In this document: positions 23,906 to 32,914 of the stretch, piece after piece
Position numbering within the stretch: the first letter of the stretch is position 1
How the letters are laid out: each line of letters begins with the position of its first letter
From: Bradyrhizobium sp. CCH5-F6
Lineage (GTDB): Bacteria > Pseudomonadota > Alphaproteobacteria > Rhizobiales > Xanthobacteraceae
Assembly (NCBI RefSeq): GCF_001556045.1
Contig: NZ_LSIC01000043.1
Span: 1 to 56,100 of the forward strand
DNA: 56,100 bases
Reading direction: 5' to 3'
Position numbers and translations under genes: made by a program
Notes under the pieces: model-generated
Databases searched by the model: none
Seen by the model: the letters and a program-made list of their open reading frames with translations, nothing else
What the model was told of the DNA's origin: nothing

Positions 23906-24337
23906 GCCCCACGTAGTTCGTCACGTGAGCGGTGGCGAAGCCTCTCCACACATTCACTGTCGTTCCCCGCGAAAGCGGGGAATCCAGTACGACCCGGCTT
24001 CCCCGCATCTCTCGCTGTCTCTGGAATACTGAATCGCCCGGTCAAGCCGGGCGATGACAGCTGAGGGTTGGGCGAGAGCTGCGAGCCGTCGCAAACCCCG
24101 CCCTCACTTTCCCGCCAAGCAAACCTCGACAAGCGGCGACGAGTTCGATCGCGGTACCTGCTTGTTCGTCGTGCCCAGCACGACCTCAGCCTACCCACGC
24201 CAGCATCTCCTGCAACTCCAGGCCCCCGCACGCGATAACGGCCGGCTCGCCAAGGTCGCCTCGATCCGCTATTCCCAGGGTGGGCAGAGTTTGCTAGGAC
24301 GTGAATACCCAATCGGTCTGCCCACCGCTTCCCACTT
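23906..24337. other. Intergenic region with inverse repeat copy, no gene seen
   Basis: A 432-base gap. Bases 23957-24060 are the second copy of the two-hairpin repeat, listed separately. The remainder (24061-24337) has no coding frame with family character, no terminator and only a weak ribosome site before the ATG at 24338. The promoter of the methyltransferase-metK region should lie here. Confidence 0.5.
23957..24060. repeat. Two-hairpin dispersed repeat, copy 2 (inverse)
   Basis: Reverse-complement copy of the element at 5246-5350, bounded by CTGTCGTT and GATGACAG. The stems are TCCCCGC/GCGGGGA (23964-23970/23975-23981) and ATCGCCCGG/CCGGGCGAT (24033-24041/24047-24055). Against copy 1, the outer pair of the 9-bp stem changes from G-C to A-T and that of the 7-bp stem from C-G to T-A, so pairing is kept in both. 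The linker between the hairpins is much less conserved. Confidence 0.9.
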
Positions 24338-25693
24338 ATGAAAAACGACGAAATCCTCAGCCAGATCACCGACTTCTGCCGCAAGGCGGACATGGCGGAA
24401 TCGACTTTCGGCCGGCGCGCGGTGAACGATGGGAAGCTGGTGCATCGCCTGCGCGAGGGAAAGCGCATCACCATCGACACCCTGGAGCGGATCCAGGCCT
24501 ACATGGCCGCATCCATGGCCGGCGGCGTGCCACCGTCCCGGGGCCTCCAGGTGCCACCGGAAAAGCGCGACCCGCGCGGCAATTTCCGCTTCTTCGAGAA
24601 CCGCCAGAAATATTTGCTGTTCGTCCACACCTGCAGCGAAAAGCGGGTGATCGCGGACCGGGTCGCGCTGGAGCTCGCCTCGATCCATCCGCGCCCGCCG
24701 GCGCTGCGCCTGTTCGACGCGGGCGTCGGCGACGGCACGGTGCTGGCGCGGGTGCTGCGCGCAACGCACCAGCGTTTTCCACACATGCCGTTCTATGTCG
24801 CCGGCAAGGAGCTCAGTCTCGAGGACCTGCGCCTGACGCTCGAGAAGGTGCCGGACCGCATTTTCGAGCATCCCGCGTCGGTGTTCGTCTTCACCAACAT
24901 GTTCTACGCGGAGGCGCCCTGGCTCACGCCGGCATCGCCTGCGGCGGCGGCTGCGACCGTCTGGCACGAGGTGCCGCTGCGCGGTGCGTCATCGGGCGAG
25001 TTCGAGCAGCAGATCGCCGAGCTGAGGCCGTTCCTGGAACAGAACTGGCGCGCTGCGATCAGCCCACGCACGGCCATGCCGCTCTACGAGCGGCCTGTCG
25101 TCCTCGTGCTCTATCGCGAAGACCACAGGTTCTTGCTGGATTCGACCATTCCGCGGCCGGGCCAGACCGAGGCCAATTTCGACCTCGTCATCGCATCCCA
25201 GCCCTACCGGGCCCTGTCCTCGGTCAATTTCCGGGCCAAGCGGATCATCGCACCGCTGGCGCGGGCGCTTCGGCCCGGCGGCAGGCTGATCGGAATCCAC
25301 TCCCACGGCCAGGATCCTGGCATGGAAATGATCCAGGCGATCTGGCCGGGAGAAAATCCTTTCTCGGTCAGCCGTCATGAGCTACTGCGTGCAGTTAAGT
25401 ATGAACTTGGATCGGTGGGCCGCGACTTAAATTTTAATGCTTACGCGGATAACCGTTCGATCTTCAGGTATGATATGGAAGCGCTGCCCAACGAGGTCAC
25501 GGGTACCATCGGGACCTCTACGGCCTTTGCAGCGTGGAATGCGGCGGTGTATGTCGCTCAGATTGAGGACGACCGGTTGACGGAAATGACTCAAAACGGC
25601 CGCACTCTGGATGCCGCCAGGGACGTGCTGCGAAAGTACAACGGGCTCTGGTTTCTCGACGAATCCTACGTCATCTCGCGTCGGCGTGATTGA
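24338..25693 (+). CDS. Helix-turn-helix / SAM-dependent methyltransferase-like protein
   Basis: A 451-residue protein of two parts. Residues 1-60 look like a small DNA-binding or lambda-repressor-like helix bundle (ILSQITDFCRKADMAESTF, then KLVHRLREGKRITIDTLERIQAYM). After a Pro-rich linker, residues 85-360 carry a class I methyltransferase core: motif I LRLFDAGVGDGT at 123-134 and FDLVIASQPYRALSSVNFRAK then LARALRPGGRLIGIHSHG as the later motifs. The C-terminal 90 residues use a more AT-rich codon set (for instance AATTTTAATGCTTAC). It ends 59 bases before metK in the same direction. The substrate is unknown; a SAM-responsive role next to metK is attractive but is inference. Confidence 0.75.
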   Translation: MKNDEILSQITDFCRKADMAESTFGRRAVNDGKLVHRLREGKRITIDTLERIQAYMAASMAGGVPPSRGLQVPPEKRDPRGNFRFFENRQKYLLFVHTCSEKRVIADRVALELASIHPRPPALRLFDAGVGDGTVLARVLRATHQRFPHMPFYVAGKELSLEDLRLTLEKVPDRIFEHPASVFVFTNMFYAEAPWLTPASPAAAAATVWHEVPLRGASSGEFEQQIAELRPFLEQNWRAAISPRTAMPLYERPVVLVLYREDHRFLLDSTIPRPGQTEANFDLVIASQPYRALSSVNFRAKRIIAPLARALRPGGRLIGIHSHGQDPGMEMIQAIWPGENPFSVSRHELLRAVKYELGSVGRDLNFNAYADNRSIFRYDMEALPNEVTGTIGTSTAFAAWNAAVYVAQIEDDRLTEMTQNGRTLDAARDVLRKYNGLWFLDESYVISRRRD

Positions 25694-25752
25694 CATCATC
25701 CAAAGTAAACATCGCAAACGCCCGCCGGTAGCGGCGGAACAAGGGGTTACTG

Positions 25753-26949
25753 ATGCGCGCGTCCTATCTCTTCACCAGCGAGTCCGTGTCCGAGGGCCAT
25801 CCGGACAAGGTCTGTGACCGGATCTCCGATGAGATCGTCGACCTGTTCTATCGTGAAGGGCCGAAGGCGGGCATCGATCCCTGGCAGATCCGCGCGGCTT
25901 GCGAGACGCTCGCGACCACCAACAAGGTGGTGATCGCCGGCGAGACCCGCGGTCCGAAGTCGGTGACCAACGAGCAGATCGAAGGCGTCGTTCGCGACGC
26001 GATCAAGGACATCGGCTACGAGCAGGCAGGCTTCCACTGGAAGACCTGCGACATCGAGATCCTCCTGCATCCGCAGTCCGCCGACATCGCCCAGGGCGTC
26101 GATGCGCTGCAGCCGGGTGAGGTCAAGGAAGAGGGCGCGGGCGACCAGGGCATCATGTTCGGTTACGCCACCAACGAAACGCCCGATCTGATGCCGGCGC
26201 CGATCTTCTACGCCCACAAGATCCTGCGCCTGATTTCCGAAGCTCGTCACTCCGGCAAGGAGAAGGTGCTCGGTCCGGACTCCAAGAGCCAGGTCACCGT
26301 GCAGTACGAGAATGGCAAGCCGGTCGGCGTGCGCGAGATCGTGGTCTCGCACCAGCATCTGATCGAGGACATCTCCTCCAAGCAGATCCGCGACATCGTC
26401 GAGCCCTATGTGCGCGAGGCGCTGCCCAAGGACTGGATCACGCCGAAGACGATCTGGCACATCAACCCCACCGGCAAGTTCTTCATCGGCGGCCCCGATG
26501 GCGATTCCGGCCTGACCGGTCGCAAGATCATCGTCGACACCTATGGTGGCGCGGCCCCGCATGGCGGCGGCGCCTTCTCGGGAAAGGATCCGACCAAGGT
26601 CGACCGCTCGGCGGCCTATGCTGCGCGCTACGTCGCCAAGAACATCGTTGCCGCCGGTCTTGCCGACCGCTGCACGCTCCAGCTCGCCTACGCCATCGGC
26701 GTCGCGCGTCCGCTGTCGATCTACATCGACACCCACGGCACCGGTAAGGTGCCGGAGGAGCAGCTCGAGAAGGCGGCGGCGCAGGCGATGGATCTGACGC
26801 CCCGTGGCATCCGCACCCATCTCGACCTCAACCGCCCGATCTACGCGCGCACCTCGGCCTACGGCCATTTCGGTCGCACGCCCGACAATGAGGGCGGCTT
26901 CTCCTGGGAGAAGACCGATCTCGTCGAGCCGCTCAAGCGCGCGCTCTAG
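25753..26949 (+). CDS. metK: S-adenosylmethionine synthetase
   Basis: A 398-residue cytoplasmic enzyme that makes SAM from methionine and ATP. Motifs: GHPDK at 15-19, [12 protein letters not shown] at 128-139 (the family hexapeptide region), and [18 protein letters not shown] (P-loop-like motif) later. Length and sequence match alphaproteobacterial MetK. AAGGGG precedes the ATG by about 8 bases. It is followed, 121 bases on, by ahcY. No canonical SAM riboswitch was recognised in the 59-base leader, although an embedded element in the preceding gene cannot be excluded. Confidence 0.97.
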   Translation: MRASYLFTSESVSEGHPDKVCDRISDEIVDLFYREGPKAGIDPWQIRAACETLATTNKVVIAGETRGPKSVTNEQIEGVVRDAIKDIGYEQAGFHWKTCDIEILLHPQSADIAQGVDALQPGEVKEEGAGDQGIMFGYATNETPDLMPAPIFYAHKILRLISEARHSGKEKVLGPDSKSQVTVQYENGKPVGVREIVVSHQHLIEDISSKQIRDIVEPYVREALPKDWITPKTIWHINPTGKFFIGGPDGDSGLTGRKIIVDTYGGAAPHGGGAFSGKDPTKVDRSAAYAARYVAKNIVAAGLADRCTLQLAYAIGVARPLSIYIDTHGTGKVPEEQLEKAAAQAMDLTPRGIRTHLDLNRPIYARTSAYGHFGRTPDNEGGFSWEKTDLVEPLKRAL

Positions 26950-26962
26950 TTCTCTCGCGTTA

Positions 26963-26994
26963 TTCCGGGGCGCCGCGATAGCGGCGCCCCGGAA
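26963..26994. promoter_or_regulatory. Perfect 14-bp hairpin between metK and ahcY
   Basis: TTCCGGGGCGCCGC (26963-26976), loop GATA, GCGGCGCCCCGGAA (26981-26994): exact complementarity. No T-run follows, so it is either a Rho-type or weak terminator, or a processing or stability element within a metK-ahcY transcript. Sequence around it does not match the SAH riboswitch pattern I know. Confidence 0.85.
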
Positions 26995-27070
26995 TCTCGA
27001 ACCTCCGGATTCCGGGGTCGCTCGTTTCAGAAGCGCACCGGAACGACGGCCAAACAGACAGGAACCCCCA

Positions 27071-28492
27071 ATGAACGCGAAGCCCGGCTTCAACGATTAC
27101 ATCGTCAAGGACATTTCGCTGGCCGATTTCGGCCGCAAGGAACTCTCGCTGGCCGAGACCGAGATGCCCGGCCTGATGGCCACCCGCGAGGAGTACGGCC
27201 CGAAGCAGCCGCTGAAGGGCGCGCGCATCGCCGGCTCGCTGCACATGACGATCCAGACCGGCGTGCTGATCGAGACGCTGGCAGCCCTCGGCGCCGACAT
27301 TCGCTGGGTCTCCTGCAACATCTATTCGACGCAGGATCACGCTGCCGCCGCGATCGCGGCAGCCGGTATTCCCGTCTTTGCCGTCAAGGGCGAGACACTG
27401 ACCGAGTACTGGGACTACACCGCGAAGCTGTTCGACTGGCACGGCGGCGGCCACCCGAACATGATCCTCGACGACGGTGGTGACGCCACCATGTATGTCC
27501 ATCTCGGTCTGCGCGCCGAGAACGGCGACACCGCTTTCCTCGACAAGCCCGGCTCCGAGGAAGAAGAAGTCTTCTTCGCGCTGCTCAAGAAGCAGCTCAA
27601 GGAAAAGCCGAAGGGCTACTTCGCCGGAATTGCCAAGAGCATCAAGGGCGTTTCCGAAGAGACCACGACGGGCGTGCATCGTCTCTACGATATGCAGAAG
27701 GCAGGCACGCTGCTGTGGCCGGCGATCAACGTCAACGACAGCGTCACCAAGTCCAAGTTCGACAACCTCTATGGCTGCCGTGAATCGCTGGTCGATGGCA
27801 TCCGCCGCGGCACCGACGTGATGCTGTCGGGCAAGGTCGCGATGGTCGCGGGCTTCGGCGACGTCGGCAAGGGCTCGGCTGCTTCGCTGCGCCAGGCCGG
27901 CTGCCGCGTCATGGTCTCCGAAGTCGATCCGATCTGCGCGCTCCAGGCGGCGATGGAAGGCTACGAGGTCGTGACCATGGAAGACGCCGCGCCCCGCGCC
28001 GACATCTTCGTGACCGCCACCGGCAACAAGGACATCATCACCATCGAGCACATGCGCGCGATGAAGGATCGCGCCATCGTCTGCAACATCGGTCACTTCG
28101 ACAACGAGATCCAGATCGCGTCGCTGCGCAATCTGAAGTGGACCAACATCAAGCCGCAGGTCGACGAGATCGAGTTCCCCGACAAGCACCGCATCATCCT
28201 GCTGTCGGAAGGCCGCCTCGTGAACCTCGGCAACGCGATGGGCCACCCGTCCTTCGTGATGTCGGCGTCCTTCACCAACCAGACGCTGGCGCAGATCGAG
28301 CTGTTCGCCAACAACAAGGACGGCAAGTACGAGAAGAAGGTCTACGTGCTGCCCAAGTCGCTCGACGAGAAGGTCGCCCGCCTGCACCTCGCCAAGATCG
28401 GCGTCAAGCTCACCGAGCTGCGCAAGGACCAGGCCGAATACATCGGCGTCAAGCCGGAAGGCCCGTACAAGAGCGATCACTATCGCTACTGA
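27071..28492 (+). CDS. ahcY: Adenosylhomocysteinase (SAH hydrolase)
   Basis: A 473-residue cytoplasmic NAD-dependent enzyme that splits S-adenosylhomocysteine to adenosine and homocysteine, relieving product inhibition of methyltransferases. The NAD fold GFGDVGKG is at 261-268, and [15 protein letters not shown] and [21 protein letters not shown] are family hallmarks. The C-terminus KSDHYRY is the conserved end carrying the Lys and Tyr that contact NAD across the dimer. The ATG at 27071 ([14 protein letters not shown]) fits; the open frame upstream is not homologous. A strong terminator follows at 28521. Confidence 0.97.
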   Translation: MNAKPGFNDYIVKDISLADFGRKELSLAETEMPGLMATREEYGPKQPLKGARIAGSLHMTIQTGVLIETLAALGADIRWVSCNIYSTQDHAAAAIAAAGIPVFAVKGETLTEYWDYTAKLFDWHGGGHPNMILDDGGDATMYVHLGLRAENGDTAFLDKPGSEEEEVFFALLKKQLKEKPKGYFAGIAKSIKGVSEETTTGVHRLYDMQKAGTLLWPAINVNDSVTKSKFDNLYGCRESLVDGIRRGTDVMLSGKVAMVAGFGDVGKGSAASLRQAGCRVMVSEVDPICALQAAMEGYEVVTMEDAAPRADIFVTATGNKDIITIEHMRAMKDRAIVCNIGHFDNEIQIASLRNLKWTNIKPQVDEIEFPDKHRIILLSEGRLVNLGNAMGHPSFVMSASFTNQTLAQIELFANNKDGKYEKKVYVLPKSLDEKVARLHLAKIGVKLTELRKDQAEYIGVKPEGPYKSDHYRY

Positions 28493-28520
28493 GCCGTTGG
28501 TTCACAGGCCATCGACGCGA

Positions 28521-28550
28521 AGCCCCGGAGCGATCCGGGGCTTTGTTGTT
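28521..28550 (+). terminator. Rho-independent terminator after ahcY
   Basis: AGCCCCGGA (28521-28529), loop GCGA, TCCGGGGCT (28534-28542), followed by TTGTTGTTT. The 9-bp GC-rich stem and T-rich tail 29 bases after the ahcY stop make a classical intrinsic terminator. Confidence 0.9.
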
Positions 28551-28650
28551 TCGGCGCATGGAATTGTCTCGCTTTGCAGTTGCTGCACGGCTGATTGTCA
28601 ATTGACGGCCGGCAGCGACGAGCGGACAATCCTCGGTGGCGGAGGAAACC

Positions 28651-30111
28651 ATGCAACCAGAACATTTCGACGTGCTGATCGTCGGTGCCGGCCTGTCCGG
28701 CATCGGCGCGGGCTATCATCTTCAGACCAGGTGCCCAGGCAAGAGCTACGCCATCCTCGAGGGCCGAGACTGTATCGGCGGCACCTGGGACCTGTTCCGC
28801 TATCCCGGCATCCGCTCCGACAGCGACATGTTCACGCTCGGCTATTCCTTCAAGCCGTGGACCGATCCGAAGGCGATCGCCGACGGGCCGCAGATTCTGA
28901 GCTATGTGCGCGAAACAGCGAGCGAGAACGGCATCGACAGGCACATCCGTTTCCGTCACCGCGTCAAGCGCGCGTCGTGGTCGACGCCTGATGCTCGCTG
29001 GACCATCGAGGCCGAGCGCATGACGGGCGAGGGCGCGATCGAGGTGGTGCGCTTCACCTGCAATTTCCTGTTTCTGTGCTCGGGCTATTACAAGTACGAG
29101 GAAGGCTACACGCCGGAGTTCAAGGGCACGGCGGATTTCGCCGGCCGGATCGTGCATCCGCAAAAATGGACCGAGGACATCGACTACGCGGGCAAGCGCG
29201 TCGTCGTGATCGGCTCCGGCGCGACCGCGGTGACTCTGGTGCCGGAGCTCGCCAAGAAGGCCGCGCAGGTCACCATGCTCCAGCGTTCGCCGACCTACGT
29301 GGTGTCGCGGCCGGCGCAGGATCCCCTCGCCAACAAGCTGCGCCGGAACCTGCCGGCACGGCTCGCCTATCATCTGATCCGCTGGCGCAACGTGATGTGG
29401 GGGATGTTCTTCTTCCAGCTCAGCCGGCGCCGGCCCGCGAAGGTGAGGGACCTCATCCTCAACGGCGTCCGCATGGCGCTCGGCCCCGACTACGACGTCG
29501 CGACCCACTTCACGCCGCGCTACAACCCCTGGGACCAGCGGCTGTGCCTCGTGCCTGACGGCGATCTCTTCAAGGCGATCCGCGAGCAGCGCGCCAGCGT
29601 CGTCACCAGCGAGATCGACACGTTTACACGCGACGGCATCCGCCTGAAGGACGGCCGCGAGCTTGCCGCCGATATCATCGTCACTGCGACCGGGCTGGTG
29701 CTCCAGGTCGTCGGCGGTCTCGAGATCAGTGTCGACGGCCGCGTCGTCGATTTCGCCAATACGCTGACCTACAAGGGCATGATGTATGCCGACGTGCCGA
29801 ACATGGCGTCGGCCTTCGGCTACACCAACGCGTCCTGGACGCTGAAATGCGATCTCACCTGCGAGTATGTCTGCCGGCTCATCAACTACATGGACCGGCA
29901 CAATTTCCGCCAGTGCATGCCGCACAATGAGGACCCGGACGTCACTCTTCAGCCCTCGCTCGATTTCACCTCGGGTTACGTGCAGCGCTCGATTGCGAAG
30001 ATGCCGAAACAAGGCTCGAAGCGGCCCTGGCGGCTGTATCAGAACTACGCGCTCGACATCGTTTCCCTGCGCTTCGGCCGGATTGACGACGGCGTGATGC
30101 AATATTCCTGA
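28651..30111 (+). CDS. FAD/NADPH-dependent monooxygenase (BVMO/FMO-like)
   Basis: A 486-residue class B flavoprotein monooxygenase candidate that would insert one oxygen from O2 into a ketone or heteroatom substrate. FAD-binding GAGLSG is at 12-17, CIGGTWDLFRYPG at 41-53 is the typical BVMO segment, and the fingerprint F-x-G-x3-H-x3-W runs 163-173 (FAGRIVHPQKW). The NADPH fold IGSGATAVT follows at 187. The ATG at 28651 has GGAGGA 4-5 bases upstream, and a GTG at 28636 is rejected for that reason. It stands alone after the ahcY terminator, and its 3' end faces the tautomerase gene. Confidence 0.9.
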   Translation: MQPEHFDVLIVGAGLSGIGAGYHLQTRCPGKSYAILEGRDCIGGTWDLFRYPGIRSDSDMFTLGYSFKPWTDPKAIADGPQILSYVRETASENGIDRHIRFRHRVKRASWSTPDARWTIEAERMTGEGAIEVVRFTCNFLFLCSGYYKYEEGYTPEFKGTADFAGRIVHPQKWTEDIDYAGKRVVVIGSGATAVTLVPELAKKAAQVTMLQRSPTYVVSRPAQDPLANKLRRNLPARLAYHLIRWRNVMWGMFFFQLSRRRPAKVRDLILNGVRMALGPDYDVATHFTPRYNPWDQRLCLVPDGDLFKAIREQRASVVTSEIDTFTRDGIRLKDGRELAADIIVTATGLVLQVVGGLEISVDGRVVDFANTLTYKGMMYADVPNMASAFGYTNASWTLKCDLTCEYVCRLINYMDRHNFRQCMPHNEDPDVTLQPSLDFTSGYVQRSIAKMPKQGSKRPWRLYQNYALDIVSLRFGRIDDGVMQYS

Positions 30112-30366
30112 TCGCGTCGCCGAGATAGCCGCGAGGTTCGCGGCGCCGGGACAGACGACGTCGGATGGGCGGAACCATTTTGCGGCGATCAAAGCCGTGT
30201 AGGAGAAGCGGGCAAGGCCAAGCCCGATCAACGATGCGGACAAACCCCCCAGGGCATACCGCTAGGTCGTGCAAGAGGCCGAGCCCGGCCGCGGTTGCGG
30301 ACGGGTCTCGACGTGTCGCCTGTGTCTGCGTTGGTCATGTCGTCGTCCGGCGCGCAAGGGCGCGGA

Positions 30367-30603
30367 TCATCCTGTCTTTGCGGCACGGCGGCGCCTGAAC
30401 TCCTGCACCGGCAGGCCGCCCCAGCCCCAATTGTCTTTGTCCACTTCCTCGATCACCACGAAGGTGGAATCGAGCGGCTTGCCTAGCACGTCGAGCAGGA
30501 GCTGGCTCGAGCCCCCGATCAACGCGGCCTTCTCCTCCGCAGTGAGCGACGCCGTTCCCGGCGTCGTTCCCTCGCGGGTCACTTGAATGGTGACGATGGG
30601 CAT
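30367..30603 (-). CDS. 4-Oxalocrotonate tautomerase-family protein
   Basis: A 78-residue protein beginning MPIVTIQVTREG, so after Met removal Pro1 is the catalytic base of the tautomerase superfamily. The length fits 4-OT monomers (60-80). The segment LTAEEKAALIGGSSQLLLDVLGKPLDSTFVVIEEVDKDNWG matches the family helix-strand pattern. It lies 16 bases downstream of the SDR gene on the same strand, so the two form an operon under the divergent SDR/LysR promoter region. The substrate is unknown. Confidence 0.88.
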   Translation of the reverse strand: MPIVTIQVTREGTTPGTASLTAEEKAALIGGSSQLLLDVLGKPLDSTFVVIEEVDKDNWGWGGLPVQEFRRRRAAKTG

Positions 30604-30619
30604 GGTGCCTCTCCTACTC

Positions 30620-31330
30620 TCAATGACCGGCGCTCTGGCCGCCGTCGACATGCAGGATCTCGCCGGTGACGAAGGAGGCCCCCTCGAGATAGAGGACCGC
30701 ATCGACGATGTCGGACATCTCCCCCATGTGACCGACCGGGTGCAACGCACTGAGCTGCGCATGTGTCGCGACCGGATGCATCGGCGACCTGATGATGCCG
30801 GGTGAGACCGCGTTCACGCGGATGCCGCGCTTGGCATATTCGATTGCGAGCGATTTGGTCGCAGCGTTCAGCCCGCCCTTGCTCAGCGAAGCCAGCACAG
30901 ATGGCACGTTGGAGTTGGCCTGATCCGCCAGTGTGGTCGTGATCTGCACCACGTGACCGGAGCCTTGCTTCTCCATCTCGGCGATGGCGAGCTGCGTGAT
31001 GTTGAAGAAGCCCGCGACGTTCGTTCCCATCACCGCCGCATAGTCCTCGGCCGTGTATTGCGTGAACGGCTTTGCGACGAAGATGCCGGCGTTGTTGACC
31101 AGCGTGTCGATTCGGCCGAAGCGGGCGATCGCCTGCGAAACCACGCGCTCCGCAGTGGAACGATCGGCGATGTCGCCGGGAACGGCGAGGACATCATCGT
31201 CGCCCAACGGCTTGATGGAGCGCGCCGTGGCAACGACGCGGTAGTTGCGATTGCGAAAGCCCTGGACCATGGCGGCGCCGATACCCTGCGATGCACCGGT
31301 GACAATGGCGACCTTCTGCTCGATACCCAT
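30620..31330 (-). CDS. SDR-family oxidoreductase lacking the catalytic Tyr
   Basis: A 236-residue Rossmann-fold protein. The NAD(P) motif TGASQGIG is at 11-18 and LVNNAGIF is present. In the active site the usual S...YxxxK is altered: QITTTLADQ replaces the Ser-bearing strand, and at the YxxxK position the sequence is VLASLSKGG, so Ala stands where Tyr is expected while Lys remains. Genes of this atypical subgroup are, from memory, found in many rhizobia, so this is likely a family trait, not a fresh mutation. AGGAG precedes the ATG. It is co-directional with the tautomerase and divergent from the LysR gene. Confidence 0.88.
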   Translation of the reverse strand: MGIEQKVAIVTGASQGIGAAMVQGFRNRNYRVVATARSIKPLGDDDVLAVPGDIADRSTAERVVSQAIARFGRIDTLVNNAGIFVAKPFTQYTAEDYAAVMGTNVAGFFNITQLAIAEMEKQGSGHVVQITTTLADQANSNVPSVLASLSKGGLNAATKSLAIEYAKRGIRVNAVSPGIIRSPMHPVATHAQLSALHPVGHMGEMSDIVDAVLYLEGASFVTGEILHVDGGQSAGH

Positions 31331-31553
31331 GATAGGGCTCCTGTTGTTGGCTTTGAGAACCTGCGCCAGCAGCGGCTGGCTTGCGTGCTGAGTTACGCCG
31401 CAGCGGCCCGGTCGCGAATATCCGCCGTCCGGCAGACACTCTTTCGCCGCGCGAACGAATGCGGGCCGGTGCGGGCCGGCGCCCGGCGGTAGTTGTCGTG
31501 ATCGCGGCGAACGCCTAGCCTGCGAGCAGCAGCTCAGGGGACGACGGACGGGA

Positions 31554-32477
31554 ATGGATCGTCTGGATGCGATGAAAGTGTTCGTCCTGGCGGTGGACGA
31601 GGGCAGCTTGGCTGCCGCGGGACGCAAGCTCGGCCGCTCGCCGGCGGCGGTGAGCCGGGCCATCGCCTTTCTGGAAGAACGCGTCGGCGCCGAGCTGCTG
31701 CACCGGACCACGCGCTCGATCAAGCTGAGCGAGGAGGGCGAGCGCTATGCCGCGATCTGCCGCCGAGTGCTCGCCGAGCTCGAGGAAGCCGACGACATTG
31801 CGGCTGGACCGCGCACGGCGCCGCGCGGGCTGCTCACGATCACGGCTCCCGTGGTCTCGGGGGAGATGGTCTTGCGGCCGATCCTTGATGCGTTTCTCGA
31901 TGCCTATCCCACAGTGTCGGCAAAGCTCCTGCTGTTCGATCGCGCGGTCAATCTGATCGAGGAGGGCGTCGATATCGCGCTACGCATCGGTCCCTTGGCC
32001 GATTCGGCGATGATCGCCATGCGGGTCGGCGAGATCAGCCGTGTCGTGGTGGCAGCGCCGCGCTATCTGAAGCAGCATCCGCGCATCGCTGAGCCGGGCG
32101 ATCTCGCCAAGCACCAGATCGTCGCAATGGCACATCTGCCCAATTCCTGGACCTTCGCGCCGCAGGCGGGTTCATCGGTGTCGCGCTCGGTGCAGTTCAC
32201 CCCGCGGCTCGTCGTCAACAGCACCTATGCGGCAGTGGCCTCGGCTGTCGCCGGACGCGGCGTGGCGCGGATGTATTCGTATCAGGTGGCCGAGCAGGTC
32301 GCGCGCGGCGAGCTCGAGATCGTGCTGGCCGGCGACGAGGACCCGGAGGTGCCCGCGCATTTGATCTGCCCACAGGGCCGGCTCTCGCTGCCAAAAGTGC
32401 GGGCCTTCACCGACTTCGCGGTGCCCCGGCTGAAGAAGCAGTTTGCGCTGCTGAAGAAGAGCATTAAGGCGCGCTGA
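31554..32477 (+). CDS. LysR-family transcriptional regulator
   Basis: A 307-residue regulator. The N-terminal winged helix is MDRLDAMKVFVLAVDEGSLAAAGRKLGRSPAAVSRAI, ending in FLEERVGAELLHRTTRSIKLSEEG. The C-terminal effector domain (about 90-295) is of the periplasmic-binding type. It is divergent from the SDR-tautomerase pair with 223 bases between, the standard arrangement for a LysR protein controlling its neighbour. The inducer is unknown. Confidence 0.93.
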   Translation: MDRLDAMKVFVLAVDEGSLAAAGRKLGRSPAAVSRAIAFLEERVGAELLHRTTRSIKLSEEGERYAAICRRVLAELEEADDIAAGPRTAPRGLLTITAPVVSGEMVLRPILDAFLDAYPTVSAKLLLFDRAVNLIEEGVDIALRIGPLADSAMIAMRVGEISRVVVAAPRYLKQHPRIAEPGDLAKHQIVAMAHLPNSWTFAPQAGSSVSRSVQFTPRLVVNSTYAAVASAVAGRGVARMYSYQVAEQVARGELEIVLAGDEDPEVPAHLICPQGRLSLPKVRAFTDFAVPRLKKQFALLKKSIKAR

Positions 32478-32623
32478 GCCGCTTCGCGCCCGCGCAATGC
32501 GCTATTTTGCGTATACGGCGGCGGGGCTGAATCGGCGATGGTTCCGAAACGGTTAACGCCGATTTAACGGATGAGTCCTAGCCTGTCTCGGCCGGGGTTA
32601 CTCGTAAGGCCGAGGTAAGCCCA

Positions 32624-32779
32624 ATGGAAGCCCAGAGAATCGCAGTCGACGCCGTCGTCGCGCTGACCGATTGCGACCGCGATGCCGTCATCGCCTTCAT
32701 CCGCCGTCTCTATCTCGCTGGCATCACCGACCCCAAGCGCCTGACCTTCAAGGGGCTCCAGGCTCTGTCGCGAGCCTGA
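32624..32779 (+). CDS. 51-residue hypothetical protein
   Basis: A short frame, MEAQRIAVDAVVALTDCDR onward to FKGLQALSRA, with a balanced soluble composition predicted to be two or three helices. GAGG lies about 9 bases before the ATG. The third positions are strongly GC-biased like neighbouring genes, which supports coding. No family recognised. It precedes the LpxO-like gene by 135 bases in the same direction. Confidence 0.5.
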   Translation: MEAQRIAVDAVVALTDCDRDAVIAFIRRLYLAGITDPKRLTFKGLQALSRA

Positions 32780-32914
32780 TTCGGTCGGTTTCGGTCCCGG
32801 CTCCCTGCAAGCGCTCTCCCCACCGTGATTGCAACCCTGCGGTGAATATCTTGTCGCCCGGATCGGGCGGGAGTAGATGACGTCCCCGGCTGGGTTCACT
32901 CGGGAACTGGGGAA

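Noticed and set aside
25694..25752. SAM-II or SAM/SAH riboswitch in the metK leader
   Set aside because: The 59-base gap is short and I could not fit the pseudoknot or the conserved core of either class. A covariance search (Rfam SAM-II, SAM-SAH) would be decisive.
26950..27070. SAH riboswitch upstream of ahcY
   Set aside because: The only strong structure is a simple 14-bp hairpin; the conserved SAH-riboswitch core sequence is not visible.
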